DNA from: Acinetobacter sp. ANC 3813
Lineage (GTDB): Bacteria; Pseudomonadota; Gammaproteobacteria; Pseudomonadales; Moraxellaceae
NCBI RefSeq assembly: GCF_002135435.1
Contig: NZ_NEGK01000003.1
Span: 310,001 to 374,000, forward strand
Length of the DNA: 64,000 nucleotides
Direction of reading: 5' to 3'
A program made the position numbers and the translations under genes. The first letter of the stretch is position 1, and each line of letters begins with the position of its first letter. Under the pieces are notes generated by a model, which worked only from the letters and a program-made list of their open reading frames with translations, was not told the DNA's origin and searched no databases. Of the stretch, positions 34,331 to 44,072 are shown one piece after another.

Positions 34331-35359
34331 TTAAATATCGCTATAACCTAAACTTTTTAATGCTCGCTCATCATCAGACCAGCCGCCTTTCACTTTAACC
34401 CAAAGCGTCAGCATGATTTTCTGTTCGAACATTTTTTCCATATCGACACGGGCATCCATACCGATTTTTTTCAGCTTAGCGCCCTTTTCACCAATCACAA
34501 TGGCTTTTTGGCCCGGACGGTCTACAAAAATTGTGGCATCAATGTAAGTACAAGCTGCTTTTGGACGGCCAGTTTTTTCATTGATCGTCGCTTCTTCCGT
34601 TTTAAAGGATTCAATTTGAACCGTTAAATCATAAGGAAGCTCTTCACCCAATTGACGCATGATTTTTTCACGAATCACTTCTGACGCCAAGAAACGCTCA
34701 GAACGGTCAGTTAACTGCTCCAAAGAATATAGAGGCGGCTGGAATGGCAAATAATTTTCAATGGTATTGCGCAAGTGATCCAAGTTCGCACCGCGAAGTG
34801 CAGATACTGGGACGATCTCAGCAAAATTCATCAATTTTGCGCGTTCTTGAATTAACGGCAAAGCATGGTTTTTATTTTCAAGCGTATCAATTTTATTGAT
34901 GACAAGAATCACTGGCATGTCAGCATTTTTCAGCTTCTCAAGCACCAACTCATCATTTTGCGTCCATTTGTCCGCATCGAGTACAAATAAAACCAGATTT
35001 ACATCACGCAAAGCTGAATGCGCTGCGCGGTTCATCATTTTATTGATGGCGCGCACTTCTTTCTTGTGCATCCCTGGGGTATCGACAAATACCGCTTGAG
35101 ATTTTTCACGTGAATCAATACCAACAATTTTATGACGAGTCGTCTGCGGTTTACGTGAAGTAATCGAAAGTTTTTGACCCAGAATGTGGTTCATCAACGT
35201 TGATTTACCGACATTAGGACGGCCCACAATTGCTACAAAACCGCTCTTATAATCAGAAGGAATTGTTGTGCCCTGTGAACTAAAAAATTGACTGATTAAG
35301 TCATTACTGTCGCTTTGCGACTCGTGATCAGCATCGTTGTGATCGGAATGAGTAGTCAT
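34331..35359 (-). CDS. era: GTPase Era
   Basis: 16S rRNA maturation GTPase. G1 is GRPNVGKST, G3 is DTPGMH, G4 is NKID; the C-terminal KH domain contains GEKGAKLKKIGMDAR. 342 residues, slightly longer than usual because of a polar N-terminal extension of about 35 residues (HSDHNDADHESQSDSND). Its ATG overlaps the rnc stop by one base. Confidence 0.97.
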   Translation of the reverse strand: MTTHSDHNDADHESQSDSNDLISQFFSSQGTTIPSDYKSGFVAIVGRPNVGKSTLMNHILGQKLSITSRKPQTTRHKIVGIDSREKSQAVFVDTPGMHKKEVRAINKMMNRAAHSALRDVNLVLFVLDADKWTQNDELVLEKLKNADMPVILVINKIDTLENKNHALPLIQERAKLMNFAEIVPVSALRGANLDHLRNTIENYLPFQPPLYSLEQLTDRSERFLASEVIREKIMRQLGEELPYDLTVQIESFKTEEATINEKTGRPKAACTYIDATIFVDRPGQKAIVIGEKGAKLKKIGMDARVDMEKMFEQKIMLTLWVKVKGGWSDDERALKSLGYSDI

Positions 35360-36057
35360 TAAGACTTTTTCTCCAAAATTTCTAAAATATCTGCCGCTAC
35401 TGCCTGTTCAGCAAAACGGCGGCTCGATCCTTCACCATATTTAACCGGCATGCCTTCTACTATACATTCCACTTTGAAATGCTGGTTCGGGGCATCACCT
35501 TGAATATCAACGACTTCATAAACCGGTAAAGGCTTTTTACGGCCTTGCAGATATTCCTGTAAACGTGATTTAGGATCTTTGAGCTGATCGGTTGGCTCAA
35601 TATGATCTAAATATGGCACATACCATTTCAGAACAATAGGCTCCAGAATTTTAAGATCCTGACAATCCACATAAATTGCACCAATAATCGACTCGACGGT
35701 ATCAGCAAGTATAGACTCACGATGATGACCGCCAGATTTCAGCTCACCAGTACTTAAAATTAAATTTTGGCTTAACTTTAAGTCATTGGCAATCTTGCCT
35801 AAGGCTTCCTGACGCACAAGCGTTGCACGCATGCGGGTCAAACGGCCTTCATTTTCATGCGGGTAAGCATGATAGAGATAATTGGCAATAATCATCCCTA
35901 AAAGTGAGTCGCCTAAAAACTCTAGGCGCTCATAATTGGTTTTATGGCTCACCGATCGGTGGGTCAAGGCCAGCTTCAGCAACTCTGGCTGTTTAAACTG
36001 ATAACCGATACGACTGGCTAAACGTGCATCATTTAGCTTGGACTGAGCTTTGATCAA
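35359..36057 (-). CDS. rnc: Ribonuclease III
   Basis: Double-strand RNA endonuclease. The catalytic signature ERLEFLGDSLLGM is intact, with a second acidic site at ADTVESIIGAIY, and a dsRNA-binding domain covers the last ~70 residues (DPKSRLQEYLQGRK, SSRRFAEQAVAADIL). The start is TTG at 36057, inside the last 29 bases of the DUF4845 gene; no ATG would keep the N-terminal helix, so coupling to the upstream gene is likely. 232 residues. Confidence 0.95.
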   Translation of the reverse strand: MIKAQSKLNDARLASRIGYQFKQPELLKLALTHRSVSHKTNYERLEFLGDSLLGMIIANYLYHAYPHENEGRLTRMRATLVRQEALGKIANDLKLSQNLILSTGELKSGGHHRESILADTVESIIGAIYVDCQDLKILEPIVLKWYVPYLDHIEPTDQLKDPKSRLQEYLQGRKKPLPVYEVVDIQGDAPNQHFKVECIVEGMPVKYGEGSSRRFAEQAVAADILEILEKKS

Positions 36058-36400
36058 AACTTTTCTCGAACTTCAACACAATATCTATATTCAATAAGAA
36101 AGGCTTTCTTATTTCATAATCTTTTTTCACTTGCAGGCCATCGACATTCGTCACTTGGGCAACATCGGAAAATTTAAGATCCCGAACATTGTTCATTTCT
36201 AAACGCCTCCCCATCTCTTGGGAAAATTTTGCTGGGCTAATATTCTTTGGCCCATTCAGCAATTGTTCTTCAATTTGCTTATCAAGTAAACGATCATCCA
36301 AATATGGTCCCCAAACTGCAATCAAAGCTTTAGCCATAAAAGCTAAACCAATAATTGCAAATAAAATTGCAATATATGATACCCCTTGCTGATGTCGCAT
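36029..36400 (-). CDS. DUF4845 membrane-anchored protein
   Basis: 123 residues with one N-terminal helix (YIAILFAIIGLAFMAKALIAVW) and a small domain (NNVRDLKFSDVAQVTNVDGLQVKKDYEIRKPFLLNIDIVLKFE) typical of the DUF4845 proteins between lepB and rnc in Pseudomonas and relatives. The fold is pilin/GspG-like, function unknown. Its 3' end overlaps rnc by 29 bases. Confidence 0.88.
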   Translation of the reverse strand: MRHQQGVSYIAILFAIIGLAFMAKALIAVWGPYLDDRLLDKQIEEQLLNGPKNISPAKFSQEMGRRLEMNNVRDLKFSDVAQVTNVDGLQVKKDYEIRKPFLLNIDIVLKFEKSFDQSSVQAK

Positions 36401-36420
36401 TTTATTTTCCTAATGATGCA

Positions 36421-37248
36421 TTAATCAATTTTACCGTTACGGCTAAATGACGGCAATTTAAAACCTGGCTCTTTATGCATCCACTTATAGAATGCACGGC
36501 CAGTTAGATTCTCTTCAGGTACAAATCCCCAAAAACGGCTGTCAGCACTTTGATCCCGATTATCCCCCATCGCAAAGTACTGTCCTTCAGGAACCTTTAC
36601 TTCCCAATATAAACCATTTTCGTTTGAATATTTACCATTATCCAAGTAATTGATGAATGGTGCTTGACGGGCAATATTCACCCCTTCCAGCTCACGCATG
36701 GTAAATGTATGCGTGCCTAAAGTTTCTTTATGGTAAATCGAAGTCGGTGTGTCTTGTACATCTTTTGCACGGCTGAATTCAACAGGCACTTTCGGCACTT
36801 TCTGGCCATTAATTGTTAGCTGCCCATGATCATATACAATATGATCGCCCGGCAAACCAACCACACGCTTAATATAGCTGATTGTCGGCTGCGGCGGATA
36901 ACGGAACACAATCACGTCGCCGCGTGCTGGCTCGCTGACATCAACAATTTTTTTATTGATAATCGGCAAACGGATACCGTATTCAAACTTGTTCACCAAA
37001 ATAAAATCACCAGTTTCTAAAGTAGGCACCATAGAATCCGACGGAATATTAAACGGCTCATACAGAAATGAACGCAGAATCAAGACCACAGCCAATACAG
37101 GCCAAAAGTCATACGCCCATGTAATAATGACATTTTCATTGCCCTTGCCCTTGGTTTGTCTTTGCTTCCAGACAAACTTATCCAACAGCCACACCAAAAA
37201 GAAAATCAGTGTGACTGGTACAAGGATTAAATTAAAATCAAAATCCAT
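36421..37248 (-). CDS. lepB: Signal peptidase I
   Basis: Cuts signal peptides at the periplasmic face. Two N-terminal helices (~7-23, ~49-62), then box B with Ser72 (SDSMVPTL), box D with Lys127 (YIKRVVGLPGD) as the Ser-Lys dyad, and box E GDNRDQSADSRFWG. 275 residues. Directly after lepA, the standard order. Confidence 0.97.
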   Translation of the reverse strand: MDFDFNLILVPVTLIFFLVWLLDKFVWKQRQTKGKGNENVIITWAYDFWPVLAVVLILRSFLYEPFNIPSDSMVPTLETGDFILVNKFEYGIRLPIINKKIVDVSEPARGDVIVFRYPPQPTISYIKRVVGLPGDHIVYDHGQLTINGQKVPKVPVEFSRAKDVQDTPTSIYHKETLGTHTFTMRELEGVNIARQAPFINYLDNGKYSNENGLYWEVKVPEGQYFAMGDNRDQSADSRFWGFVPEENLTGRAFYKWMHKEPGFKLPSFSRNGKID

Positions 37249-37269
37249 GAGCGCAATATCCTCTCGTTA

Positions 37270-39087
37270 TTATCTTTCTACTTTCAACACAGCAAGGAAC
37301 GCTTCTTGCGGGATTTCTACACTACCCACTTGTTTCATGCGTTTCTTACCTTCTTTTTGCTTAGACAGAAGTTTCTTCTTACGTGAAACGTCGCCGCCAT
37401 AACATTTCGCCAATACGTTTTTACGCATTGCTTTTACAGTAGAGCGGGCAATGATCTGTGCACCGATTGCGGCCTGAATAGCAACATCAAACATTTGGCG
37501 CGGAATCAAATCTTTCATTTTTTCCACTAAGGCAATACCGCGGTGACGGGCATCATTACGGTGGCAAATCATGGCCAAAGCATCTACTTTGTCGCCATTA
37601 ATTAACACGTCCACCTTAACCAAAGATGAAGATTCAAAACGTACAAAGTTATAATCCAGTGATGCGAAACCGCGCGAGCAAGACTTTAAGCGGTCAAAGA
37701 AATCCATCACCACTTCTGCCATTGGAATTTCAAAACTGATCGCAACTTGGTTGCCCAAGAATTTCATGTCTTTTTGCACACCGCGGCGCTCTACGCATAA
37801 TGTCATGACATTACCCAAATATTCCTGAGGCACTAGAATATTACATTCTGCAATCGGTTCACGCAGGTCTTCAACTGTAGAACCATCCGGCATTTTAGAT
37901 GGGCTGTCGATATACTTGGTTTCACCATTTTTCATCAGCGCTTCATAAATTACGGTTGGCGCAGAGCTGATCAAGTCTAAATCGTATTCACGCTCTAAAC
38001 GCTCTTGCACAATTTCCATGTGCAGCATGCCCAAGAAGCCGCAGCGGAAACCGAAGCCTAATGCATCTGAACTTTCCGGCTCAAAGAATAAAGCTGAGTC
38101 ATTAATTTGCAGCTTATGCAATGCTTCACGGAAGGGTTCAAAATCACTGGCATCAATTGGGAATAAGCCTGCATAGACCTGAGGCTTCACCTTTTTAAAA
38201 CCTGGTAAAGTTGGGACGTCAGGTGTTGTAGAAAGTGTAATGGTATCACCCACTGGCGCGCCAAAAATATCCTTAATCCCTGCAATCACGAAGCCAACTT
38301 CGCCCGCTTCAAGCATACCTGTTTCTGTATGTTTAGGATTAAACACACCAACTGAGGTAATAATATGCGTCTGCCCAGTCGATTTCACCAGCATCTTGTC
38401 GCCTTTACGCACACGCCCTTCTTTGATCCGAACCAAAGAGACTACGCCAAGATAGTTATCAAACCATGAGTCAATAATCAATGCTTGCAGCGGCGCTTCG
38501 CGGTCACCTTTCGGTGCAGGAATCACATCGACCAGTGTTTCCAGTACGCTTTCAACACCTAGGCCCGTTTTAGCTGAACACGTTGGCGCATGTGTGGCTT
38601 CAATGCCTATAATTTCTTCAATCTCATGAATGACGCGCTCCGGCTCTGCTTGCGGCAAATCAATTTTATTGAGAACTGGCAGGACTTCTAAATTTTGTTC
38701 AATTGCGGTATAGCAGTTAGCAACAGATTGCGCTTCTACACCCTGAGCAGCATCCACAACCAATAATGCGCCTTCACAAGCCGCCAATGAACGTGAAACT
38801 TCATATGAGAAATCTACGTGTCCTGGGGTATCAATGAAGTTCAACTGATATTCTTGACCATTTGGGTGCGTGTAGTACAAGGTAACCGAAGCCGCTTTAA
38901 TGGTAATGCCTCGTTCGCGTTCCAGCTCCATAGAGTCCAGAACCTGCGCCTGCATTTCACGGTCCTGCAAGCCGCCGCACATTTGAATAAAGCGGTCTGC
39001 TAGTGTCGATTTACCATGATCGATATGCGCAATGATCGAAAAGTTACGGATGTTGTTAATATCAACTGATTTTTTAGCTTGCGCCAT
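37270..39087 (-). CDS. lepA: Elongation factor 4
   Basis: Ribosomal back-translocase GTPase. [13 protein letters not shown] (G1), [14 protein letters not shown] (G3) and NKIDLP (G4) are intact. The C-terminal LepA-specific domain ends [29 protein letters not shown]. 605 residues, normal. Its 5' leader has a hairpin with a T run (see 39099-39138). Confidence 0.97.
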   Translation of the reverse strand: MAQAKKSVDINNIRNFSIIAHIDHGKSTLADRFIQMCGGLQDREMQAQVLDSMELERERGITIKAASVTLYYTHPNGQEYQLNFIDTPGHVDFSYEVSRSLAACEGALLVVDAAQGVEAQSVANCYTAIEQNLEVLPVLNKIDLPQAEPERVIHEIEEIIGIEATHAPTCSAKTGLGVESVLETLVDVIPAPKGDREAPLQALIIDSWFDNYLGVVSLVRIKEGRVRKGDKMLVKSTGQTHIITSVGVFNPKHTETGMLEAGEVGFVIAGIKDIFGAPVGDTITLSTTPDVPTLPGFKKVKPQVYAGLFPIDASDFEPFREALHKLQINDSALFFEPESSDALGFGFRCGFLGMLHMEIVQERLEREYDLDLISSAPTVIYEALMKNGETKYIDSPSKMPDGSTVEDLREPIAECNILVPQEYLGNVMTLCVERRGVQKDMKFLGNQVAISFEIPMAEVVMDFFDRLKSCSRGFASLDYNFVRFESSSLVKVDVLINGDKVDALAMICHRNDARHRGIALVEKMKDLIPRQMFDVAIQAAIGAQIIARSTVKAMRKNVLAKCYGGDVSRKKKLLSKQKEGKKRMKQVGSVEIPQEAFLAVLKVER

Positions 39088-39098
39088 GGGCTACCTTG

Positions 39099-39138
39099 AA
39101 AAAATAACGCGCTGTGCATGCAATAGAATATGCACAGC
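39099..39138 (-). terminator. Terminator-like hairpin in the lepA leader
   Basis: GCTGTGCAT and ATGCACAGC pair (9 bp) and are followed on the minus strand by a T6. It may end transcription from the thioesterase gene or act as an attenuator before lepA. Confidence 0.55.
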
Positions 39139-39267
39139 AAAACTGATTAGAAATTGCGGAGGATTATAGCAGATGGATTTTTTAATGTATTCATAATAAT
39201 GAACTGGATTTCAGCATAAAGAGCTTGCATTCAAAACTCTGCAATTTCCCAGAACACTCATATCCCA

Positions 39268-39717
39268 TTAATCATCATAGCTACTGAAATCAGCTGGATT
39301 TTCAGAGTCTGCAAGCGGCTGATAAGCTTGAGTAAATGTAGGTGACATACGTTTAGGGCGGCCGGTTGCAATTTCGACACAAGCCCATTGCGTGTTTCCT
39401 GCAAAAAGAATGGCTTTATCTTTTGGACGGTAAAATACGTACTGGCGGAAAGAATACAAAGCGTTAATATCATTCAGCCATGTACGTAAAATAATTTCAT
39501 CCCCTTGCATAGCCGCTTTGCGGTATTGCACATGATGCTCTACCGCCACCATGGCATGCTTTAACTCCAGATATTCCTGCAGCCCTAAGCCGAGCGCCTC
39601 AATATGCGCTGTTGCCACATCCTGCATCCAGCCGACATACACCACATTGTTTACATGCCCCAGTACATCAATATGTTCTGGCTGCACAGTTAATTTCATA
39701 TCAAAAATGGTGCTCAT
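39268..39717 (-). CDS. YbgC/4HBT-type acyl-CoA thioesterase
   Basis: 149-residue hot-dog-fold enzyme. HIDVLGHVNNVVYVGWMQDVA shows the catalytic Asp and the GHVNN loop; MQGDEIILRTWL and GRPKRM complete the family pattern. The acyl substrate is unknown. Probably a separate unit: a terminator precedes and a hairpin follows it. Confidence 0.88.
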   Translation of the reverse strand: MSTIFDMKLTVQPEHIDVLGHVNNVVYVGWMQDVATAHIEALGLGLQEYLELKHAMVAVEHHVQYRKAAMQGDEIILRTWLNDINALYSFRQYVFYRPKDKAILFAGNTQWACVEIATGRPKRMSPTFTQAYQPLADSENPADFSSYDD

Positions 39718-39792
39718 GTATCTCTGCTGTTCTATATCTTAAATATCAACACAGTCTACGGAAAAACTGCGCGCAGTAAATTGCAAAAAATT

Positions 39793-39818
39793 AAAAACCG
39801 CTCTTTTGAACGGTTTTT
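39793..39818 (-). terminator. Terminator of the mucD-like gene
   Basis: AAAAACCG / CGGTTTTT stem with T/A flanks. Confidence 0.82.
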
Positions 39819-39845
39819 AATAGCTAAATATCGTTCTGGCAGCGT

Positions 39846-41243
39846 TTATTCTTCAATGCGCATACCTACAATCATAGGCTGACCTTCACGAAGAATGGTC
39901 ACACGCGCCACTGTATTCTTTTTCAATTCAGCCACCGTAGCAATAAAGTCTTTACTGCTCCCAACTGATTTGCTGTTCATTTGAGTGATCACATCTCCAG
40001 GGATAATACGCGCGCGTGAAGCAATACCGCCAAGACGTACATCTTGAATCAGCACACCGCCTTTAATATCCAGCTGACGCAGTTCATTGGCATTTAAGTC
40101 ACGAATCGCCACACCTAATACGGGCCCCTTGCTTTTCGGCTGCTCTGCATCTGCTTTGGCAGGTGTATCATCAGGCGCAGTTGTTAAAGTTGCTGAAATA
40201 TTGCGGCGGCTGTCATCACGCAAAACCTCCAGCTGAATACTCTGACCTGGCACGGCACGGGTTAAATAATTCATGAGTTCTGAAGTGCGTGAAATGGCTG
40301 AACCATTGAATTTTAAAATCACATCACCTTGCTTAAACCCAGCTTTCGCCGCTGGAGAGCCTGCTTTCACCTCAGTAATCAATGAGCCTTCCGGTTTAGA
40401 CAGCTTATAAGATTCCGCTAAATTCCGGTCAATATCCTGCAAGCCAACGCCTAAATATGCACGGGTCACTTTGCCATATTTTTTCAGCTGATCGGCTACA
40501 TCCATAGCCACATCAATTGGAATAGAAAACGATAAACCCATGTAGCCGCCAGTACCGCTAAAAATTCGGGAGTTCACGCCAACCACTTCACCGCGCTGGT
40601 TAAATAAAGGGCCGCCTGAGTTGCCCGGATTTAAGGCAACGTCCGTTTGAATAAATGGAACCGAAGACTCTCCTGTCATATTTCGCATTTTCGCGCTGAC
40701 AATCCCTGCTGATGCAGAATAATCAAAGCCAAATGGCGAACCAATCGCCAGCACAGGCTCACCGACTTTAAGCTGGCCCACATTGCCCGTTTTTAAATCT
40801 GGATAGCCTGAACCCGTCACTTTCAGCAATGCGACATCAGTACGCTCATCGCTGCCCACTACTTTTGCATCAATTTCACGGCGGTCATTTAAAACAATCG
40901 TGACCTTAGATGCATCTTCAACCACATGATGGTTAGTCAGCAAATAACCGTCTTTACTGATAAAAAAAGCGCTGCCGAATGCTGTTTTTTCCTGCGGCAA
41001 TTGCTGCTGCGGAATAATGATCTGATTTCCGAAAAAGCGTTTTAAAATTTCCGGCACTTGCTGCTGCATCAATTCATCTTGGCTGAGCTTTTTCACCACA
41101 TTGACGCTCACAACCCCGGGACTCACCTGTTCTACTAAGTTGGAAAAATCTACCGGCGCTACCGCCTGCGCCTGAACAGCGGCGGCAGTAAACACTGCTG
41201 CATATAATCCTTGTTGCATATATTGTTTTTTCATCTTAAGCAT
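39846..41243 (-). CDS. DegP/MucD-type periplasmic serine protease
   Basis: A 465-residue HtrA protease with a signal peptide (MKKQYMQQGLYAAVFTAAAVQAQA). Catalytic triad His106 (TNHHVV), Asp136 (RTDVALL), Ser209 (NPGNSGGPL). Two PDZ domains follow (~250-340, ~370-460), unlike the one-PDZ enzyme at 24524. By order of genes (next to lepA, facing nadB) it is the MucD orthologue, a chaperone-protease for misfolded envelope proteins. A start three codons later (41234) is possible. Confidence 0.9.
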   Translation of the reverse strand: MLKMKKQYMQQGLYAAVFTAAAVQAQAVAPVDFSNLVEQVSPGVVSVNVVKKLSQDELMQQQVPEILKRFFGNQIIIPQQQLPQEKTAFGSAFFISKDGYLLTNHHVVEDASKVTIVLNDRREIDAKVVGSDERTDVALLKVTGSGYPDLKTGNVGQLKVGEPVLAIGSPFGFDYSASAGIVSAKMRNMTGESSVPFIQTDVALNPGNSGGPLFNQRGEVVGVNSRIFSGTGGYMGLSFSIPIDVAMDVADQLKKYGKVTRAYLGVGLQDIDRNLAESYKLSKPEGSLITEVKAGSPAAKAGFKQGDVILKFNGSAISRTSELMNYLTRAVPGQSIQLEVLRDDSRRNISATLTTAPDDTPAKADAEQPKSKGPVLGVAIRDLNANELRQLDIKGGVLIQDVRLGGIASRARIIPGDVITQMNSKSVGSSKDFIATVAELKKNTVARVTILREGQPMIVGMRIEE

Positions 41244-41461
41244 TCACTCAAATGATTGATGTTTTGAAATATGATCGGTTTTAACATAAAGCATGATGCC
41301 TAATCGTTACAATATGTTTGAATACATTCTTATAAACAGCAGCTTAATCATTCCTTAAAATTTACTGCATTATTAATTTTATTCATCAAGCAGGAGCATT
41401 TTTGCTCTTGCCTTTTGATCAAAAAAACGCTGTTATTACCAAACTTTTTTCAAATTAGCTG

Positions 41462-43123
41462 ATGGATATGCCTAATTTAGAAACAACACATCATTTTGAT
41501 GTGATTATTGTTGGAAGCGGCGGCGCAGGACTGAGTTTAGCCCTATCTTTGCCTGATCATTTCAATATTGCTGTTTTGGCAAAATCCAGCCTGACCGATG
41601 CCAGCACTTATTTTGCTCAAGGTGGTGTCGCGGCTGTATTGGATCAATCCGATTCGATTGAACAGCATATTGATGACACTATGATTGCCGGCGCGCACTT
41701 ATGTGAGTGGGATGCAGTCAAGCAAACCGTTGAAGGCGGCAAACCTTCCGTCGATTTTCTACTGCAGCACGGCGTGCAATTTACGCTAGATGAACAGGAA
41801 CAATTGCATTTAACCCGTGAAGGCGGCCACTCACAGCGACGCATCATTCACGCTGCAGATGCAACCGGCCGAGCGATATCAACCACACTGGTTCAGCGCG
41901 CTCAAGAAAAAGCCAACATCAGCATTTTTGAAAATTATATTGCGATTGACTTAATCACTGCACAAAAACTGAATCTAAGCGGTGACAACCGTGCACTCGG
42001 TTTATATGCGCTGAATGAAAAAACGGAGAAAGTGCATACCTTCCTTGCACCGTTTACTGCGCTGGCCTGCGGCGGTGCAATGAAAGCCTATTTATATACG
42101 TCTAACCCAGATATTGCGACAGGTGACGGCATTGCCATGGCTTACCGTGCGGGATGCCGTGTGGCCAATATGGAATTCAATCAATTCCATCCGACCTGCC
42201 TATATCATCCGCAAGCGCGTTCATTTTTAATTACTGAGGCCATGCGCGGCGAAGGAGCTTACTTACGCCTGCCAGATGGTGAGCGCTTTATGCTGCGCTT
42301 TGATGAGCGCGCCGAATTAGCGCCGCGAGACATTGTTGCGCGTGCGATTGACTATGAAATCAAACGACTGGGGATCCGCCATGTGTGGCTGGATATTACC
42401 CATAAGCCAGAAGCTTTTGTCAAAGAACATTTTCCAACTCTGTATGAGCGCTTATTGGAATTAGGCATCGACATTACCAAGGAAATGATTCCTGTCGTTC
42501 CTGCAGCGCACTATACCTGCGGCGGCGTCGTTGTTGATGAAAACAGCCAAACCGATATTGCAGGCTTATATGCCATTGGTGAAACTTCCTATACAGGCCT
42601 GCACGGCGCCAACCGGATGGCCAGCAACTCACTGCTGGAGTGTTTTGTTTATGGTATGGCTGCGGCTAAACATATTCAAGAAGGTTTAAAGCAAGACAAT
42701 CCAGCACCGCAAGTTCCAGCTTGGGATGATTCTCAAGTCATGAACCCCGATGAAGACGTGGTGATTTTACAAAACTGGGATGAATTGCGCCAAACCATGT
42801 GGAACTACGTGGGGATTGTCCGCACCACCAAACGCCTGCAGCGCGCCCTGCACCGTATTGAAATGCTGAAAAGAGAAATTACCGAGTATTATCAAGATTA
42901 CCAAGTCAGTAAAAACCTGATTGAACTGCGTAATTTGGTGTTGGTATCGGAAATGATCGTGCGCTGTGCCATGGAGCGTAAAGAATCCCGTGGCCTGCAC
43001 TACACACTGGATTATCCAGAGCTTGGTCCTGAACTGCGTAAAACAGTGCTAACCCCGCCAGACTTTAAAGTACAGTGTCCGCTGGTTAATACTGCCGATC
43101 ACTCCTCATACCCCCCAGTATGA
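41462..43123 (+). CDS. nadB: L-aspartate oxidase
   Basis: FAD enzyme that makes iminoaspartate for NAD synthesis. FAD motif [15 protein letters not shown], substrate-site segments [65 protein letters not shown] and [20 protein letters not shown]. 553 residues, typical. Two in-frame ATGs (41462, 41468) lack a strong ribosome site. GAGCA-TTTTT-TGCTC forms a small leader hairpin near 41395. Divergent from the mucD-like gene. Confidence 0.96.
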   Translation: MDMPNLETTHHFDVIIVGSGGAGLSLALSLPDHFNIAVLAKSSLTDASTYFAQGGVAAVLDQSDSIEQHIDDTMIAGAHLCEWDAVKQTVEGGKPSVDFLLQHGVQFTLDEQEQLHLTREGGHSQRRIIHAADATGRAISTTLVQRAQEKANISIFENYIAIDLITAQKLNLSGDNRALGLYALNEKTEKVHTFLAPFTALACGGAMKAYLYTSNPDIATGDGIAMAYRAGCRVANMEFNQFHPTCLYHPQARSFLITEAMRGEGAYLRLPDGERFMLRFDERAELAPRDIVARAIDYEIKRLGIRHVWLDITHKPEAFVKEHFPTLYERLLELGIDITKEMIPVVPAAHYTCGGVVVDENSQTDIAGLYAIGETSYTGLHGANRMASNSLLECFVYGMAAAKHIQEGLKQDNPAPQVPAWDDSQVMNPDEDVVILQNWDELRQTMWNYVGIVRTTKRLQRALHRIEMLKREITEYYQDYQVSKNLIELRNLVLVSEMIVRCAMERKESRGLHYTLDYPELGPELRKTVLTPPDFKVQCPLVNTADHSSYPPV

Positions 43124-43141
43124 TTTAAACATCGAAGCCCT

Positions 43142-43172
43142 AAAAAAGCCGAAAACCTATTCGGCTTTTTTA
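43142..43172. terminator. Bidirectional terminator after nadB
   Basis: AAAAAGCCGAA / TTCGGCTTTTT stem, six-base loop, A and T runs. Confidence 0.93.
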
Positions 43173-43200
43173 TTTACATATAGAGTCGAACTGCCTAAAG

Positions 43201-44070
43201 TTATAATCCATATGCGTCTATTGCCGCCTGAAAGCTGTATAAATGCAAAGGCACTAAGTCTTCTAAACGCTGATAACCGCCAGCTAGGACAAACATAGTT
43301 GGGATGCCGCTTCTTTTGGCCAGTTTAAAAACAGTTTCTTCCCGCTTATGAATCAATTCAGTAGTGAACCAAGAAGAACCAAATGGATCTCCCTGATGAC
43401 AATCCATACCGGCCTGATAAATAATTAAATCTGCCCCCCAAGCCTGCGCCTGCTGAAAGCCCTCGTGGATAGCCAAAGTATATTGCGCGAAGCTGCCATT
43501 ATCTTTATGAATATGCCGAGTTAAAGAACGCGGATACGTTGGGCAACCATGCGCCAATCCATAAATACTAAAATTAAATAGATTTTCTAAACGCAAGCTA
43601 AAATCAGCTGTGCCATCTCCGCCATGCTGATCGCAATCTAAGATAAAGATTTTTTTATCAGGGAATTGCTGTGCTATCAGTGCCAAACCATTAAAAGTGC
43701 AATAGCCGCCGCCAAACTCATACTGCGCATGATGAAAACCTTGCGCAATATTTGCAGAAATCCCCTTTTGCCAAGCCAATTCAGCGGCCATAAGCTGGCC
43801 TGCATTAATGCGCAGCACAGCATCTCTCAATTGCTTATTCCATTGTTTAAAGCCAGAAACAGTCGCGAGTTTTTTAGGCTGGCCTGTATAAAATGCATCG
43901 GCATATTCAGGTGAATGCAATTTTCTAAGCAGTTCAATATCTAAAATTTCAGGTTCATGGAACTTGATATTGCTCCATGAGTTTAAGGCATCTGCAACAC
44001 CCTGAAGCTTTTCCATACTGTTGGTATGGGTCCGAGCAAAATAGCGCGGCGAATAACAGACATCTAGCAT
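43201..44070 (-). CDS. Histone deacetylase-family zinc amidohydrolase
   Basis: 289 residues of the arginase/deacetylase fold. The active-site His pair is in QGFHHA, zinc ligands in DCDQHGGDGTAD (Asp-x-His) and GMDCHQGDPFG (Asp). Bacterial members deacetylate acetylpolyamines, acetoin or acetyl-lysine; the substrate here is unknown. Two bases separate it from the upstream gene, so they form an operon. Confidence 0.9.
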   Translation of the reverse strand: MLDVCYSPRYFARTHTNSMEKLQGVADALNSWSNIKFHEPEILDIELLRKLHSPEYADAFYTGQPKKLATVSGFKQWNKQLRDAVLRINAGQLMAAELAWQKGISANIAQGFHHAQYEFGGGYCTFNGLALIAQQFPDKKIFILDCDQHGGDGTADFSLRLENLFNFSIYGLAHGCPTYPRSLTRHIHKDNGSFAQYTLAIHEGFQQAQAWGADLIIYQAGMDCHQGDPFGSSWFTTELIHKREETVFKLAKRSGIPTMFVLAGGYQRLEDLVPLHLYSFQAAIDAYGL

Positions 44071-44072
44071 TC

